Positions 32,307-42,172 are shown, counted from the first letter of the stretch. The stretch is DNA of 64,000 bases from Pseudomonadota bacterium (GCA_018816555.1 JAHIVT010000048.1:1-64000), one strand, 5' to 3'. Notes: generated by a model not told the origin, from the letters alone. A program made the numbers and translations.

Positions 32307-33953
32307 TCAATGTTGTTTATATTCACCGAAAACCTGGCGCAGCACATCACAGATCTCACCCAGTGTTGCATACTCCTTAACAGCTGCCAGCACATAAGCA
32401 AAGAGATTTGCGTCAGTCCGGGCAGCTTGGTCGAGTTCTTTTAATGAATTTTGCACTTTGTCATGATTTCTCGTTTTTTTCAATTGCGAAAGCGCCGCTA
32501 CCTGCATTGTTTCAACCTCAGGATCAACACGCAGGGTGGGCGGCCTGCTCTCTTCCGTGATCTGAAAGCTGTTTACACCGACAATCATCCGTTCACCGCT
32601 TTCTATCTCCTTCTGGTATTCATAGGCGGCATTTTCGATCTGACGCTGGATAAAGCCGTCTTCAATGGCAGCCACCACACCGCCGGCCTTCTCTATTTTA
32701 TCGATCAACTCAACCGCCTCCCGCTCGATCCTGTCGGTCAACTGTTCGATGAAATAGGAACCGGCCAGAGGATCCACCGTGTCGGTCACCCCGGATTCAT
32801 GGGCGATGATCTGCTGGGTGCGCAGGGCAGTGCGCACCGAATCCTCGGTGGGCAGGGAAAGGGCCTCATCACGGGAGTTGGTATGCAGCGACTGGGTGCC
32901 ACCCAACACAGCGGCCAGCGCCTGCAGTGTGACCCGCACGATATTGTTGTCGATCTGCTGGGCGGTCAGGGTGTTGCCCGCGGTCTGGGTATGAAAGCGC
33001 AGCATGCAGCTGGCCGGATTTTTCGCCCCGAATTTCTCCTTCATAAGCCGGGCCCACAGGCGGCGGGCGGCACGGAACTTGGCCACCTCCTCCAGCAGAT
33101 CGGAGGAGGCATTAAAGAAAAAGGCCAGCCGCCGGGCAAAGACATCAAGCTCGAGCCCGGCATCGAGTGCGGTCTGTACGTAGGTAATGCCGTTGGCCAG
33201 GGTAAAGGCCACCTCCTGCACCGCGGTGGAACCGGCCTCGCGGATGTGGTAGCCGGAAATGGAAATGGTATTGAAGGACGGGGTGTTTTCACCGCACCAC
33301 TGGAAGATATTGGTGATCAGTCGGAGACTCGGCTGGGGCGGAAAGATATAGGTGCCCCGGGCCACATATTCCTTCAACACGTCATTCTGGATGGTTCCCT
33401 GCAGCTTTTGCGGAGCAACGCCCTGTTTTTCGGCAACCGCCACATACATGGCCAGCAGCACAATGGCCGGCGAGTTGATGGTCATGGAGGTGCTGACGCT
33501 GTCCAGCGGAATCTGATCAAACAGCATCTCCATGTCAGCAAGGGAATCAATAGCCACACCCACCTTGCCCACCTCCCCCAGGCTCATGGGGTGGTCCGAG
33601 TCGTAGCCGATCTGGGTGGGCAGATCAAAGGCCACGGAAAGCCCGGTGGTGCCCTGCTCCAGCAGATAGCGGTAGCGTTTGTTTGATTCCGCGGCGGAAG
33701 AAAATCCTGCATACTGGCGCATGGTCCACAAACGTCCCCGGTACATTGTCGGCTGTACGCCGCGGGTGTAAGGGTAGCTGCCGGGAAATCCCAACTGCCT
33801 TACATACTGGTCATCAATCTCTTCGGGCAGAGCAAGGAGCGGGATCTCGTCACCACCATGATTGGTGAATCGCTTTCTGCGTTCCGGGAAACGGGCCAGG
33901 CTTTTGGCCAGCACCTTGTCCTGCCACTCGGTCAGATCTTTGTTTTTTTCCAT
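32307..33953 (-). CDS. Methylmalonyl-CoA mutase, catalytic (N-terminal) subunit
   Basis: A 548-aa substrate-binding TIM-barrel subunit. The family stretch [20 protein letters not shown] precedes [12 protein letters not shown], and an MTINSPA segment is also seen. It lacks a B12 domain, which is supplied by the separate 141-aa protein two genes upstream in the transcript. This split form is common in archaea and in propionate-oxidising bacteria. The reaction is succinyl-CoA to (R)-methylmalonyl-CoA or the reverse. Confidence 0.93.
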   Translation of the reverse strand: MEKNKDLTEWQDKVLAKSLARFPERRKRFTNHGGDEIPLLALPEEIDDQYVRQLGFPGSYPYTRGVQPTMYRGRLWTMRQYAGFSSAAESNKRYRYLLEQGTTGLSVAFDLPTQIGYDSDHPMSLGEVGKVGVAIDSLADMEMLFDQIPLDSVSTSMTINSPAIVLLAMYVAVAEKQGVAPQKLQGTIQNDVLKEYVARGTYIFPPQPSLRLITNIFQWCGENTPSFNTISISGYHIREAGSTAVQEVAFTLANGITYVQTALDAGLELDVFARRLAFFFNASSDLLEEVAKFRAARRLWARLMKEKFGAKNPASCMLRFHTQTAGNTLTAQQIDNNIVRVTLQALAAVLGGTQSLHTNSRDEALSLPTEDSVRTALRTQQIIAHESGVTDTVDPLAGSYFIEQLTDRIEREAVELIDKIEKAGGVVAAIEDGFIQRQIENAAYEYQKEIESGERMIVGVNSFQITEESRPPTLRVDPEVETMQVAALSQLKKTRNHDKVQNSLKELDQAARTDANLFAYVLAAVKEYATLGEICDVLRQVFGEYKQH

Positions 33954-33971
33954 AGTCAGTTCCCGTGCCTT

Positions 33972-34904
33972 TCAGGTGTCGATCATAAGCGGACAGAGCC
34001 GGGCGAGCAGTTTTCTGGCAGTCTGTCGCGGCTCTGCCGGATAAGCTGTTTCCTGGAGTTCAGCAAGCAAACGGGGCTTTAACAGTTCAACCGCCCAGTC
34101 CACGATTTCAAGCTCCAGGGAAGAATGGCGTCTTCTGTCATGTTCCCCGCTGCTTCGGCAAATGGCATCAAGTTCATCAATGGCAATGGCAAGCTCGTCT
34201 ATCCCCTGCCCTGTCGTGGCCACGGTTTTAAATACCCGGGACTGACAGGCATTTTTTCTGCCGCGCAGTGCCGCCTCCAGATCCATGCTCAGGGTTTCCG
34301 CCCCGACACAGTCGGTCTTGTTCACCACGAGCAGATCCGCCACCTCGAGAATGCCGGCCTTCATGGCCTGGATCTCATCGCCTAAACCAGGAGCCAGCAC
34401 CATCAGGGTCAGATCGGCCAGGCGGATAATGTCCATCTCCGACTGGCCCACCCCAACGGTCTCGATGATAACCGGCGAGCAACCGGAAGCGGCCATGATA
34501 CGAACCGCCGCACCGGCTGCAGCGCACAGACCACCAAGCCGCCCTCTGGTTGCCATGGAGCGGACCACCACATCCGAATCAAGGGCATGGCCCATCATTC
34601 GCACCCGATCACCGAGCAGAGCGCCGCCGGTGATGGACGAGGAGGGATCAACCGCCACAATGCCCACCCGTTTGCCCTGACTGCGCAGATGTCTGACCAG
34701 GGAGCTGGTCAGGGTGGATTTGCCCACCCCCGGGGAACCGGTGATGCCCAGAACCTGCGAACTTCTGACATTCTGCTGATCCAGGGATGTGAGGATGACC
34801 TCTGCCGCCTCATGGTCATTTTCCACCAGGGAGATGGCACGAGCGATGGAGCGGGCATCACGGTTATGCAACCCTTCAAGCAATGCGTTCAGATCGTTTC
34901 TCAT
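33972..34904 (-). CDS. meaB: Methylmalonyl-CoA mutase-associated GTPase MeaB
   Basis: A 310-aa G3E P-loop GTPase. Walker A is GSPGVGKST near residue 57, DPSSSITGGALLGDR is the switch region, and VNKTD is the guanine-specificity motif. MeaB protects the mutase from inactivation and guards cobalamin loading. It lies between the genes for the two mutase subunits, which fits a chaperone made together with its client. Confidence 0.93.
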   Translation of the reverse strand: MRNDLNALLEGLHNRDARSIARAISLVENDHEAAEVILTSLDQQNVRSSQVLGITGSPGVGKSTLTSSLVRHLRSQGKRVGIVAVDPSSSITGGALLGDRVRMMGHALDSDVVVRSMATRGRLGGLCAAAGAAVRIMAASGCSPVIIETVGVGQSEMDIIRLADLTLMVLAPGLGDEIQAMKAGILEVADLLVVNKTDCVGAETLSMDLEAALRGRKNACQSRVFKTVATTGQGIDELAIAIDELDAICRSSGEHDRRRHSSLELEIVDWAVELLKPRLLAELQETAYPAEPRQTARKLLARLCPLMIDT

Positions 34905-34913
34905 CGAACTCCA

Positions 34914-35339
34914 TCAAGGCTGATGTATTTCCCTGTGTTGCCTGCAGGCGTTGCGAAAGGCTTCAAGAATGACTTCCAGCGGCGTGCCCGGGGTAAAAAC
35001 CTCGGCAATGCCGGCCTCTTTCAGTTGTCGGATATCTTCCTCCGGGATGACCCCGCCACCAAGCACGGCAATGTCGTTAACCCCGGCCTTCCGCAATGCC
35101 TCAACCACTGCCGGGAATAAACGGAGATGGGCGCCGGACAGCGAGGAGAGCCCAATGGCTGCCACATCCTCCTGGATGGCGGCCGCCACAATCTCCTCGG
35201 GGGTGCGCCGGATGCCGGTATAGATCACTTCAAATCCGTCATCGCGCAGGGCCCGGGCAATGAACTTGGCCCCCCGGTCGTGTCCGTCCAGACCAGGTTT
35301 GCCGATCAGTACTCGAAAAGGGCTGTCATTGTTATGCAT
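34914..35339 (-). CDS. Cobalamin-binding (C-terminal) subunit of methylmalonyl-CoA mutase
   Basis: A 141-aa flavodoxin-like B12 domain. The cobalamin-ligating His lies in [13 protein letters not shown] (DxHxxG motif) near residue 20, followed by GLSSLSGAH and [11 protein letters not shown], which line the nucleotide tail. I start at ATG 35339 (MHNNDSPF), which overlaps the sucD stop by eight bases; the longer frame runs back into sucD. It pairs with the catalytic subunit two genes on. Confidence 0.92.
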   Translation of the reverse strand: MHNNDSPFRVLIGKPGLDGHDRGAKFIARALRDDGFEVIYTGIRRTPEEIVAAAIQEDVAAIGLSSLSGAHLRLFPAVVEALRKAGVNDIAVLGGGVIPEEDIRQLKEAGIAEVFTPGTPLEVILEAFRNACRQHREIHQP

Positions 35340-36210
35340 GGTTGAATATTTCCTTGCAGAATTCCCCAAGTCTGCCCAGATCGTCACAGACATGGATACC
35401 GCCGGCACGCATGGCGGCGATTTTTCCCTGGGCCGTGCCACTGGCGCCGCTGACAATGGCCCCGGCATGACCCATCCTGCGGCCCGGTGGGGCGGTAAGT
35501 CCGGCGATAAACCCCACCACGGGTTTAGTCATGCTTTCCTTTACATAAAGCGCGGCATCCTCTTCGGCATTGCCGCCGATTTCGCCGACCATGACAATGC
35601 CCCTGGTCGCCGGATCCTGTTCAAAGGCGGCCAGACAGTCAATAAAGGAGGTGCCGATCACCGGATCGCCGCCGATGCCGATGCAGCTGGTCTGACCGAT
35701 TCCCTGGCGGGTCAGCTGATGTACCACCTCATAGGTCAGGGTGCCGGAGCGGGAGACAACTCCGATGGGGCCACCCGGTTTGTGGATCGCCCCCGGCATG
35801 ATGCCGGCCTTGCACTGTCCGGGGCTGATTAGCCCTGGGCAGTTGGGTCCGATGAGACGTGCTCCGGTCAATCGCAGGTACTGTTTCACCTTGAGCATGT
35901 CAAGCACCGGGATACCCTCGGTGATGCAGATGATAAGTTTCACCCCGGCATCAGCCGCCTCGCAGATGGCGTCCGCGGCAAAGGCCGGGGGCACGAAAAT
36001 CATGCTGGCATTGGCAGCGGTTTGATCCACCGCCGCCCGCACCGTGTTAAAGACCGGAATGGCGCTCACCTCGGTGCCGCCCTTGCCCGGGGTGACCCCT
36101 GCCACGATGCGGCTGCCGTAGTCCAGGCACTGCATGGTATGGAACAGGCCCTCCCTTCCGGTGATGCCCTGCACGACAAGACGGGTGGCGTCATCGACAA
36201 ATATGCTCAT
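35332..36210 (-). CDS. sucD: Succinate-CoA ligase, alpha subunit
   Basis: A 292-aa CoA-binding subunit. [14 protein letters not shown] starts the Rossmann domain, PNCPGLI follows, and the phosphorylated His is in [13 protein letters not shown] near residue 240. It conserves the energy of succinyl-CoA as ATP or GTP, or makes succinyl-CoA when run backwards. The ATG overlaps the sucC stop (ATGA). Confidence 0.94.
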   Translation of the reverse strand: MSIFVDDATRLVVQGITGREGLFHTMQCLDYGSRIVAGVTPGKGGTEVSAIPVFNTVRAAVDQTAANASMIFVPPAFAADAICEAADAGVKLIICITEGIPVLDMLKVKQYLRLTGARLIGPNCPGLISPGQCKAGIMPGAIHKPGGPIGVVSRSGTLTYEVVHQLTRQGIGQTSCIGIGGDPVIGTSFIDCLAAFEQDPATRGIVMVGEIGGNAEEDAALYVKESMTKPVVGFIAGLTAPPGRRMGHAGAIVSGASGTAQGKIAAMRAGGIHVCDDLGRLGEFCKEIFNHA

Positions 36211-37367
36211 GCCACCATCTCCGCCACCTTGGCCGCGGCATCGGCCATATCCACGGCGGTTATCAGCTGCAGACCTGAGTCGGCCAGTATTTTCCGGCCC
36301 TGCTCCACATTGGTGCCTTCCATGCGGATAACCAGCGGCACGGTAACACTGCACTTTTTCACCGCTTCAACAATGCCGCTGGCCAGGACGTCACAGCGGA
36401 GAATGCCGCCGAAGATATTAATGAAGATCCCCCTGACGTTGGGATCGCTTAAAATGATCTCAAAACCCTTTTCCACCATTGCCGCGGTTGCTCCGCCGCC
36501 CACGTCAAGAAAATTGGCAGGCTCGGCCCCGGCTTGTTTGATAATGTCCATGGTTGCCATGGCCAGTCCCGCCCCGTTCACCATGTTGCCCACATTGCCG
36601 GAGAGTCTGATATAGTTGAGATTGTACTCCCGGGCCTTGGCCTCAAACGGGTCCTCTTCATTGACATCGCGATATTTTTGCAGATCGGCATGGCGGAAAA
36701 GGGCGTTGGCATCCAGTTCAATCTTGGCGTCCACCGCCAGGAGTGAACCGCTGCCGGCAACAACCAGGGGATTAATCTCAACAAGCGCGCAGTCGTTTTC
36801 CACAAAGAGACGATACAGCGCGGCAAGCAGAGCCGACCACTGTTTCATCATGTCCGGCGCTATACCAAGCCCGAACAATATCCGGCGGATATGATGGGGT
36901 TGCAGGCCCTGCAGGGGGTTGACGCTTACCTTGATGATTTTGTCCGGCATGGTGGCGGCTGTATGCTCAATATCCATGCCGCCGGCAGAACTTGCCATGA
37001 TGACAATTGTCGCGGTAGCCCGGTCCGGCAGTAGAGAGAGATAGAGCTCGCGGGAGATGTCCGCCGCCTGCTCGATCAAAACCTTTTGCACAAGGCGTCC
37101 TTCCGGGCCGGTCTGGGGTGTGACCAGCGTCATGCCGAGGATTTCGCAGGTCTTCTGCTGCAGCTCTTCACGATCTGCGGCAAGCTTCACCCCTCCGCCC
37201 TTGCCTCTGCCGCCGGCATGGATCTGGGCCTTGACCACCAGGGGATAGGCATTGATCTCATCAGCTATGGCCAGCGCCTCAGCCACCGTAGCGGCCACGC
37301 CGCCTTCGGGAACCGGAATGGCGTAACGGCGGAAAAGTTCCTTGGCCTGGTATTCGTGAATTTTCAT
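36207..37367 (-). CDS. sucC: Succinate-CoA ligase, beta subunit
   Basis: A 386-aa ATP-grasp subunit. [15 protein letters not shown] is the family N-terminus, [19 protein letters not shown] the nucleotide-binding loop, and VEINPLVV and [10 protein letters not shown] line the active site. With SucD it links succinate and succinyl-CoA. Its place in the propionate operon rather than beside Krebs-cycle genes suggests a dedicated copy for propionate turnover. Confidence 0.94.
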   Translation of the reverse strand: MKIHEYQAKELFRRYAIPVPEGGVAATVAEALAIADEINAYPLVVKAQIHAGGRGKGGGVKLAADREELQQKTCEILGMTLVTPQTGPEGRLVQKVLIEQAADISRELYLSLLPDRATATIVIMASSAGGMDIEHTAATMPDKIIKVSVNPLQGLQPHHIRRILFGLGIAPDMMKQWSALLAALYRLFVENDCALVEINPLVVAGSGSLLAVDAKIELDANALFRHADLQKYRDVNEEDPFEAKAREYNLNYIRLSGNVGNMVNGAGLAMATMDIIKQAGAEPANFLDVGGGATAAMVEKGFEIILSDPNVRGIFINIFGGILRCDVLASGIVEAVKKCSVTVPLVIRMEGTNVEQGRKILADSGLQLITAVDMADAAAKVAEMVA

Positions 37368-37387
37368 AAATCAGAAAAGTGAATAAT

Positions 37388-39280
37388 CTATTTCGCCGCC
37401 CGTTTGGTGGAGAGCAGGGCGATAATTTCGTCAAGAATCGTCGGATCATCGATGGTGGACGGCATCCTGTACTGCCTGCCGTTAGCAATGGCCCGCATGG
37501 TGCCCCGCAGGATCTTGCCTGATCGTGTTTTGGGCAGACGGCTGGCCAGAATGGATTCTTTATAACAGGCAATGGGGCCGATCTCATCACGGACCATCTG
37601 CACCAGTTCCTTTTCAATCTCGGCAAAATCACGGTCCACTCCGGCTTTTAAAATAATAAAACCAATGGGTATCTCACCTTTTAAGGCATCCTGGGCGCCG
37701 ATCACTGCGCATTCAGCCACATCGGGATGACCGGAGACAACCTCTTCCATGGCCCCGGTGGAGAGTCGGTGACCGGCGATATTGATGACATCATCCATAC
37801 GGCCCATGATATAGAAATAGCCGTCCTCATCCCTATAGCCGCCATCGCTGGTTTCATAATAACCCTTGAAGGTGGACATGTATGATTTGACGAATTTTTC
37901 CTCATCACGCCAGAGGGAAGGAAGAGTGCCCGGCGGCAGGGGCAGTTTAATCACCACGTTGCCTTCCTGGTTTGGACCAAGCTCCTTGCCGGTGGGGTCG
38001 AGAATACGTACATCATAGCCCGGCACTGGTTTAGTCGGGGAGCCGGGTTTAACGGGAAATTCCTCGATGCCGCGGCAATTGGCAACAATGGCCCATCCGG
38101 TCTCCGTCTGCCACCAGTGGTCAATGACCGGCCGGTCCAGCAAATCGCAGGCCCAGTGGTAGGTGTCCGGATCAAGCCGTTCCCCTGCCAGATAGAGCGC
38201 CTCGAAATTTTTCAGGTTATACTTTTTGCAATATTCCCCATTGGGATCTTCTTTTTTGATGGCCCTGAAGGCGGTAGGCGCGGTGAACAGCACCTTAACC
38301 CCATGCTGCGAGATCACTCGCCAGAAGGCGCCCGGATCAGGAGTACCAACGGGTTTCCCCTCATAAAAAACACTGGTGCAACCCTTTAACAGCGGGCCAT
38401 AAACAATATAGGAATGTCCCACCACCCAGCCGACATCTGAGGCTGACCAGAACACATCGCCGCTGTCAAGGTTGTACACATTTTTCATGCTCCAATGCAG
38501 GGCCACGGCATGGCCGCCGTTATCCCGCATGACCCCTTTGGGAGTGCCCGTGGTGCCGGAGGTGTAAAGAATATATAAGGGATGGGTGGCACTCACCGGC
38601 ACACAGTCCGCAGGTTCGGAGGCGCCGGCCAACTCCTGCCAGTCCAGATCACGGCCTTCATGCAGATCGGCTTTGATAAAAGGGCGCTGATAAATAATGC
38701 ATTTCTTGGGTTTATGATCCGCCATTTCAATGGCCTTATCAATCAATGGCTTATAGGCCAGAACTTTTTTCCCTTCAATGGCACCGGAGGCGGTAATCAG
38801 GACTTTTGGTTGGGCATGATCAATGCGGATGGCAAGTTCATGGGCGGCAAAACCGCCGAAAACAACGGAGTGAATGGCGCCGAGACGGGCGCAGGCCAGC
38901 ATGGCCACTGCCGCCTCAGGAATCATGGGCATATAGATGATCACCGTATCGCCCATGGTGACACCCTGCTCTTTGAGTGCCCCGGCAAAGGCAGCCACCT
39001 GCTGCTGCAGTTGCCCGTATGTTATTTTCCGGATTGTATCGGTCACCGGCGAGTCATAGATGATGGCCACCTGGTCTGCCCGGCCGTTTTCCACATGCCG
39101 GTCAACCGCGTTATAACAGGTATTCATCATGCCGCCGGTAAACCAGCGGTAAAAAGGCGGGGTATCATCATCAAGAACTTTATCCCATTTCCTGTACCAG
39201 CTGATCCCCTCTGCTGCTTCAGCCCAGAAATTGTCAGGTTGCTTAAGACTTCTCTGAAAAACATCCTCATACTTTGCCAT
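37388..39280 (-). CDS. prpE: Propionate-CoA ligase (acetyl-CoA synthetase family)
   Basis: A 630-aa AMP-forming acyl-CoA synthetase. It has YILYTSGTTGTPKGV (ATP loop), the W-W-Q-T-E segment HWWQTETGW, and the catalytic C-terminal Lys in LPKTRSGKILR. Stretches such as MNTCYNAVDRHVE and VIYMPMIPEAAVAML are closer to PrpE than to acetyl-CoA synthetase. Being first in the methylmalonyl-CoA operon supports propionate activation at the cost of two ATP equivalents. AAGGA lies before the ATG. Confidence 0.9.
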   Translation of the reverse strand: MAKYEDVFQRSLKQPDNFWAEAAEGISWYRKWDKVLDDDTPPFYRWFTGGMMNTCYNAVDRHVENGRADQVAIIYDSPVTDTIRKITYGQLQQQVAAFAGALKEQGVTMGDTVIIYMPMIPEAAVAMLACARLGAIHSVVFGGFAAHELAIRIDHAQPKVLITASGAIEGKKVLAYKPLIDKAIEMADHKPKKCIIYQRPFIKADLHEGRDLDWQELAGASEPADCVPVSATHPLYILYTSGTTGTPKGVMRDNGGHAVALHWSMKNVYNLDSGDVFWSASDVGWVVGHSYIVYGPLLKGCTSVFYEGKPVGTPDPGAFWRVISQHGVKVLFTAPTAFRAIKKEDPNGEYCKKYNLKNFEALYLAGERLDPDTYHWACDLLDRPVIDHWWQTETGWAIVANCRGIEEFPVKPGSPTKPVPGYDVRILDPTGKELGPNQEGNVVIKLPLPPGTLPSLWRDEEKFVKSYMSTFKGYYETSDGGYRDEDGYFYIMGRMDDVINIAGHRLSTGAMEEVVSGHPDVAECAVIGAQDALKGEIPIGFIILKAGVDRDFAEIEKELVQMVRDEIGPIACYKESILASRLPKTRSGKILRGTMRAIANGRQYRMPSTIDDPTILDEIIALLSTKRAAK

Positions 39281-39625
39281 GATCCGTCCTTTTTTTTCAG
39301 TTGTTCAAAGCTCAGAAAGCGGGTAGTTTTACCGATGACTTTAAAGCCAATAGCATTGATAATCAACTTTGTCAAGAATAGCGCAAATGCTGATTCACTT
39401 AGCTAATCGCAAAACATTAGAGGGCCATGTAGTAGTCAGGGAGGATGGTGCTATTCTGTCACTTGATCATGCCGACAAAAAGCAAATTCTTAGATTAATT
39501 GGCGGGGTTGCACCGCTAATTGATGGACACCCTTAAATAAACAAGCACCCCAAGAAAGGCGGTATTGAAAATTCCTTGATAGGAGTTTAGCGAAGTAATT
39601 AAAAAATAACGGACAGATTCGTGTA
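39281..39625. other. Intergenic region upstream of prpE
   Basis: About 345 bp. The propionate operon promoter should be here, but I find no -24/-12 element with correct spacing and no clear -10/-35 pair on the minus strand. The only other content is a short open frame on the plus strand (39387-39536). Confidence 0.4.
39387..39536 (+). CDS. Hypothetical short open frame (49 codons)
   Basis: ATG to TAA encodes 49 residues with a plausible folded composition (starts MLIHLANRKTLEGHVV, ends LIGGVAPLIDGHP). No strong ribosome binding site precedes it and I do not recognise a family. It could be a real microprotein, a remnant of a longer gene, or chance. Confidence 0.2.
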   Translation: MLIHLANRKTLEGHVVVREDGAILSLDHADKKQILRLIGGVAPLIDGHP

Positions 39626-39862
39626 TCAGGATGAAATGGGGATAAGTAGCTCGGCAGGCAAATCAAAATACGGTTGCGGGAAATTGTGCACAGTGCTCAG
39701 AGAGGCGTTGCGGGTCGGTACGTGGGAGTTAATTCTCCCAAGAAGCTGCTGAAAACATACAGGGCAATAGCCATGGGAAATCTTTTCACCGGCTGAGGTA
39801 TTTCTGACTGCCCACCCTTTTAAAGTTTCAGTTTTATGGCAGACACAACATATTTTTTTCAC
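39626..39862 (-). CDS. Small Cys-rich putative metal-binding protein
   Basis: A 78-aa protein with MKKICCVCHKTE at the N-terminus and SHGYCPVCFQQL about 30 residues on, so two CxxC knuckles that could hold zinc. The C-terminal third has no motif. The start is GTG with a strong AGGAGG six bases upstream, which makes it a real gene. It follows the terminator of the selenoprotein gene on the same strand, so it probably has its own promoter. Function unknown. Confidence 0.65.
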   Translation of the reverse strand: MKKICCVCHKTETLKGWAVRNTSAGEKISHGYCPVCFQQLLGRINSHVPTRNASLSTVHNFPQPYFDLPAELLIPISS

Positions 39863-39966
39863 AGCTGTCCTCCTGAAGTTGGTTCGTATATCCTGATAAT
39901 CTTATCGGCAGAACTGAGGAAAACTTCAATTAGACGCGGAATTGGTCAACAAAGGAGGATGGAAGC

Positions 39967-39997
39967 AAAAAAAAAAGCCCCGCCAAAAGGCGAGGCT
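39967..39997 (-). terminator. Rho-independent terminator of the HesB-like selenoprotein gene
   Basis: On the minus strand AGCCTCGCC and GGCGGGGCT pair around TTTT (one G-U pair) and run directly into ten U. It is 25 nt after the stop codon. Confidence 0.92.
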
Positions 39998-40021
39998 CGT
40001 AGTTTTGATTTTATTCTAACG

Positions 40022-40351
40022 TCAACTGCCGCAACTGGTGCCGCATGATCCGCAGGAGGAACCACCGCCCAGCGGCATGCTGGAAGAAATGGCAAATCCT
40101 GACCGTGGACCGGCATCAATAAAATCAACCTTAATGCTGCCACATGTGTTCAGTAAACTTGATTCAACCAGAAATTTCAAATTATCCTGATCAAAAACTT
40201 TGTCGGTGTTTTTCGGCTCATCCAGAGCCAAGCCAAGTGATGGACCAGCTCAGCCACCCTGCATCAAGGCGATTCGGATGGCGGAATCAATATTATTTTG
40301 CTCCAGATACGCTTTCAGATTTTTAATAGCCAGCTCCGTAACGTTCAACAT
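40022..40351 (-). CDS. HesB/IscA-like selenoprotein (in-frame UGA as selenocysteine)
   Basis: A 109-residue A-type iron-sulfur carrier-like protein read through one TGA. It begins MLNVTELAIKNLKAYLEQNN with AGGAGG nine bases before the ATG at 40351. Codon 34 is TGA (40250-40252) in ALMQGG-U-AGPSLGLALDEP, exactly where IscA/HesB proteins have their first conserved Cys. The frame continues to SSCGSCGTSCGS with the C-terminal Cys pair and stops at 40022. HesB-like selenoproteins are an established bacterial family. Ordinary gene calling would report only the part after the UGA. Confidence 0.88.
40215..40229 (-). promoter_or_regulatory. Candidate bacterial SECIS hairpin
   Basis: On the mRNA strand GGCTC-TGGAT-GAGCC forms a 5-bp stem with a 5-nt loop, starting 20 nt after the UGA codon, within the range for SelB-recognised SECIS loops. 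The loop contains the GG dinucleotide usual near the apex. It lies inside the coding sequence, as expected for bacteria. Confidence 0.6.
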
Positions 40352-40588
40352 GGTTGTAAACCTCCTAAAAAAATTAAAAATAAGTTGAAATATCTAAAAA
40401 TGACAAATTGAGAATTTCAGGTTAAATTTTTTAAAATACGTTTTAATCGAACTCGTTAAAAGTTCACAAGATTTTTTCCCGATGCTTAAAAAAAATCAGA
40501 TAGTAATGTTTCTTCAATAATAAGTAATAAAACAGTATAAGTCAATATAATGGTCATTTGATAAAAATGAAAAACCCGAGACAATTAT

Positions 40589-40617
40589 TTGCATGGGGAG
40601 TTCTAACCCTCTATAAT
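40589..40617 (+). promoter_or_regulatory. Sigma-70-type promoter for pfkA
   Basis: TTGCAT (40589-40594) and a perfect TATAAT (40612-40617) are separated by 17 bp. Transcription would start near 40624, about 46 nt before the ATG. Confidence 0.8.
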
Positions 40618-40669
40618 CAGAAATAAATTGATAGAATTTTTTTTCTTAATAATCAATCAGGGATAGGCG

Positions 40670-41758
40670 ATGAAAAAAATTGTTATTTCAACCGGTGGTG
40701 GAGATGCCCCAGGCCTGAATGCCGTCATCTATGCAGTAGTCATGGCGTCCAATTCCAGAGGCTGGGAAGTATACGGCAGCCGCCAGGGTTATCTTGGCCT
40801 GCTGGATAAAGACGCACTCGTCCGATTGAGACCGGAGGATGTGGCGGAAATCACCCCTACGGGAGGAACGATACTTGGTTCAACCAATAAAGGAAATCCC
40901 TTTGCCATGCCAGTTGAAAACCTGGCCGGCGAGATCAATATCCGCGACGTTTCCGATCGGATCATGAGAAATTTTCTCCGCATGAATTTTTCATGTCACA
41001 TTGCGGTGGGCGGAGACGGCAGCCTGGAAATCGCCCATCGTTTTGCCGTGGAAAAAGGCATGCCGGTTATTGGGGTGCCGAAAACCATTGATAACGATCT
41101 GCTGGCAACGCAGTTGACTTTTGGTTTTGATACCGCCGTTTCCACGGCAACAGAGGCCCTGGACAAACTCCATTCAACTGCCAAATCCCATGACCGGGTA
41201 ATGGTGGTTGAGGTCATGGGCCGGGATTCCGGCTGGATCGCCTTGAATTCCGGTATCTCAGGCGGAGCCGATGTGATCCTCATACCGGAAATACCCTTTG
41301 ATCTCGATAAAGTCTGTGAAAAAATCAACGACAATGAACTGCTGGACAAGCATTATGACATCGTCGTTGTAGCAGAGGGGGCACGGGCCATCGACCATGA
41401 AACCATTTATAAGGGTGACGGCGAGATCGGCAGGTCGGAGAAGGTGCTGGGTGGAATCGGCGAGTGGGTAGCCAAAGAAATCAATAAACGGACGGGAAAA
41501 GACACCCGGTCACTTGTCCTCGGCCATCTGCAGCGAGGTGGCTCCCCTACCACCTTTGACCGCCTGCTGGCCCTGCGCTTTGGTGCCACAGCGGTCCGTC
41601 TGGCGGAAAGTGAGAATTTTGATCAGATGGTTGCCCTGGCAGGAGACCAGATGTGCTCGGTTCCCCTTGCAGATGCCATAAAAAGCCGCAAAAAAGTGCC
41701 GTTGGACAGCGACAAGGTACTGACCGCCCGGGAAATCGGTATCTGTTTCGGCGGGTAA
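40670..41758 (+). CDS. pfkA: 6-phosphofructokinase
   Basis: A 362-aa PfkA-superfamily enzyme phosphorylating fructose 6-phosphate. GGGDAPGLNA is the N-terminal phosphate loop. GGDGS at residues 114-118 carries the small Gly that favours ATP as donor. PKTIDNDL has Lys138, which is usual in pyrophosphate-dependent and group III ATP enzymes. EVMGRDSGWIA, LGHLQRGG and FDRLLA complete the active site. The Gly/Lys combination suggests an ATP-using group III enzyme without classical allosteric control, but donor choice needs assay. It is the only long plus-strand gene in this half of the window and has its own promoter. Confidence 0.92.
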   Translation: MKKIVISTGGGDAPGLNAVIYAVVMASNSRGWEVYGSRQGYLGLLDKDALVRLRPEDVAEITPTGGTILGSTNKGNPFAMPVENLAGEINIRDVSDRIMRNFLRMNFSCHIAVGGDGSLEIAHRFAVEKGMPVIGVPKTIDNDLLATQLTFGFDTAVSTATEALDKLHSTAKSHDRVMVVEVMGRDSGWIALNSGISGGADVILIPEIPFDLDKVCEKINDNELLDKHYDIVVVAEGARAIDHETIYKGDGEIGRSEKVLGGIGEWVAKEINKRTGKDTRSLVLGHLQRGGSPTTFDRLLALRFGATAVRLAESENFDQMVALAGDQMCSVPLADAIKSRKKVPLDSDKVLTAREIGICFGG

Positions 41759-41773
41759 GAAACGCTCTGGGAC

Positions 41774-41807
41774 GCCGGCCTCTGTCTCAATATCGACAAA
41801 GGCCGGC
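41774..41807. terminator. Hairpin between convergent pfkA and HNH gene
   Basis: Perfect 8-bp arms GCCGGCCT (41774-41781) and AGGCCGGC (41800-41807) with an 18-nt loop, in the short gap between the ends of two convergent genes. Weak U tracts on both sides; probably a shared terminator. Confidence 0.5.
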
Positions 41808-41845
41808 TGATTGTTTCGGCGTTGGATACCCTGTTGCCTCTGCCG

Positions 41846-42157
41846 TCACGATTCATGCCGGTCAAGGCTTGCCATATACTCCTCCCACTCCAGGGGCAGA
41901 AGAGTCTTTTTCCTGGTATTACACTCTTTGCAGGCGGCAACGATGTTGCCTTTGCTGCTCGTCCCTCCCCGGGCCAGGGGAATCAGATGATCCATGGTCA
42001 GCTCTTTTGCCGGAAATTTCCTGCCGCAATAGTAGCAAATGCCCGCAGCTATTTTGTTTTTCCACCAGGATGTCTTGCGCAGGTCCCGGGCCTTGGCCTT
42101 TTCTTTTTTGATGACCTGCTCATCTACCCCGGTGAAACAGAAATCCTCATTTATCAT
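41846..42157 (-). CDS. HNH endonuclease domain protein
   Basis: A 103-aa protein that is almost entirely an HNH domain. Zinc-knuckle Cys pairs are CYYCGRK and CKECNTRKK, with the catalytic TMDHLIPLARGG between them. Stand-alone HNH proteins of this size are widespread in bacteria and may act in DNA repair or recombination; the specific role is unknown. It lies directly after folC on the same strand. Confidence 0.85.
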   Translation of the reverse strand: MINEDFCFTGVDEQVIKKEKAKARDLRKTSWWKNKIAAGICYYCGRKFPAKELTMDHLIPLARGGTSSKGNIVAACKECNTRKKTLLPLEWEEYMASLDRHES

Positions 42158-42172
42158 CGCGCATTTCTCTGA

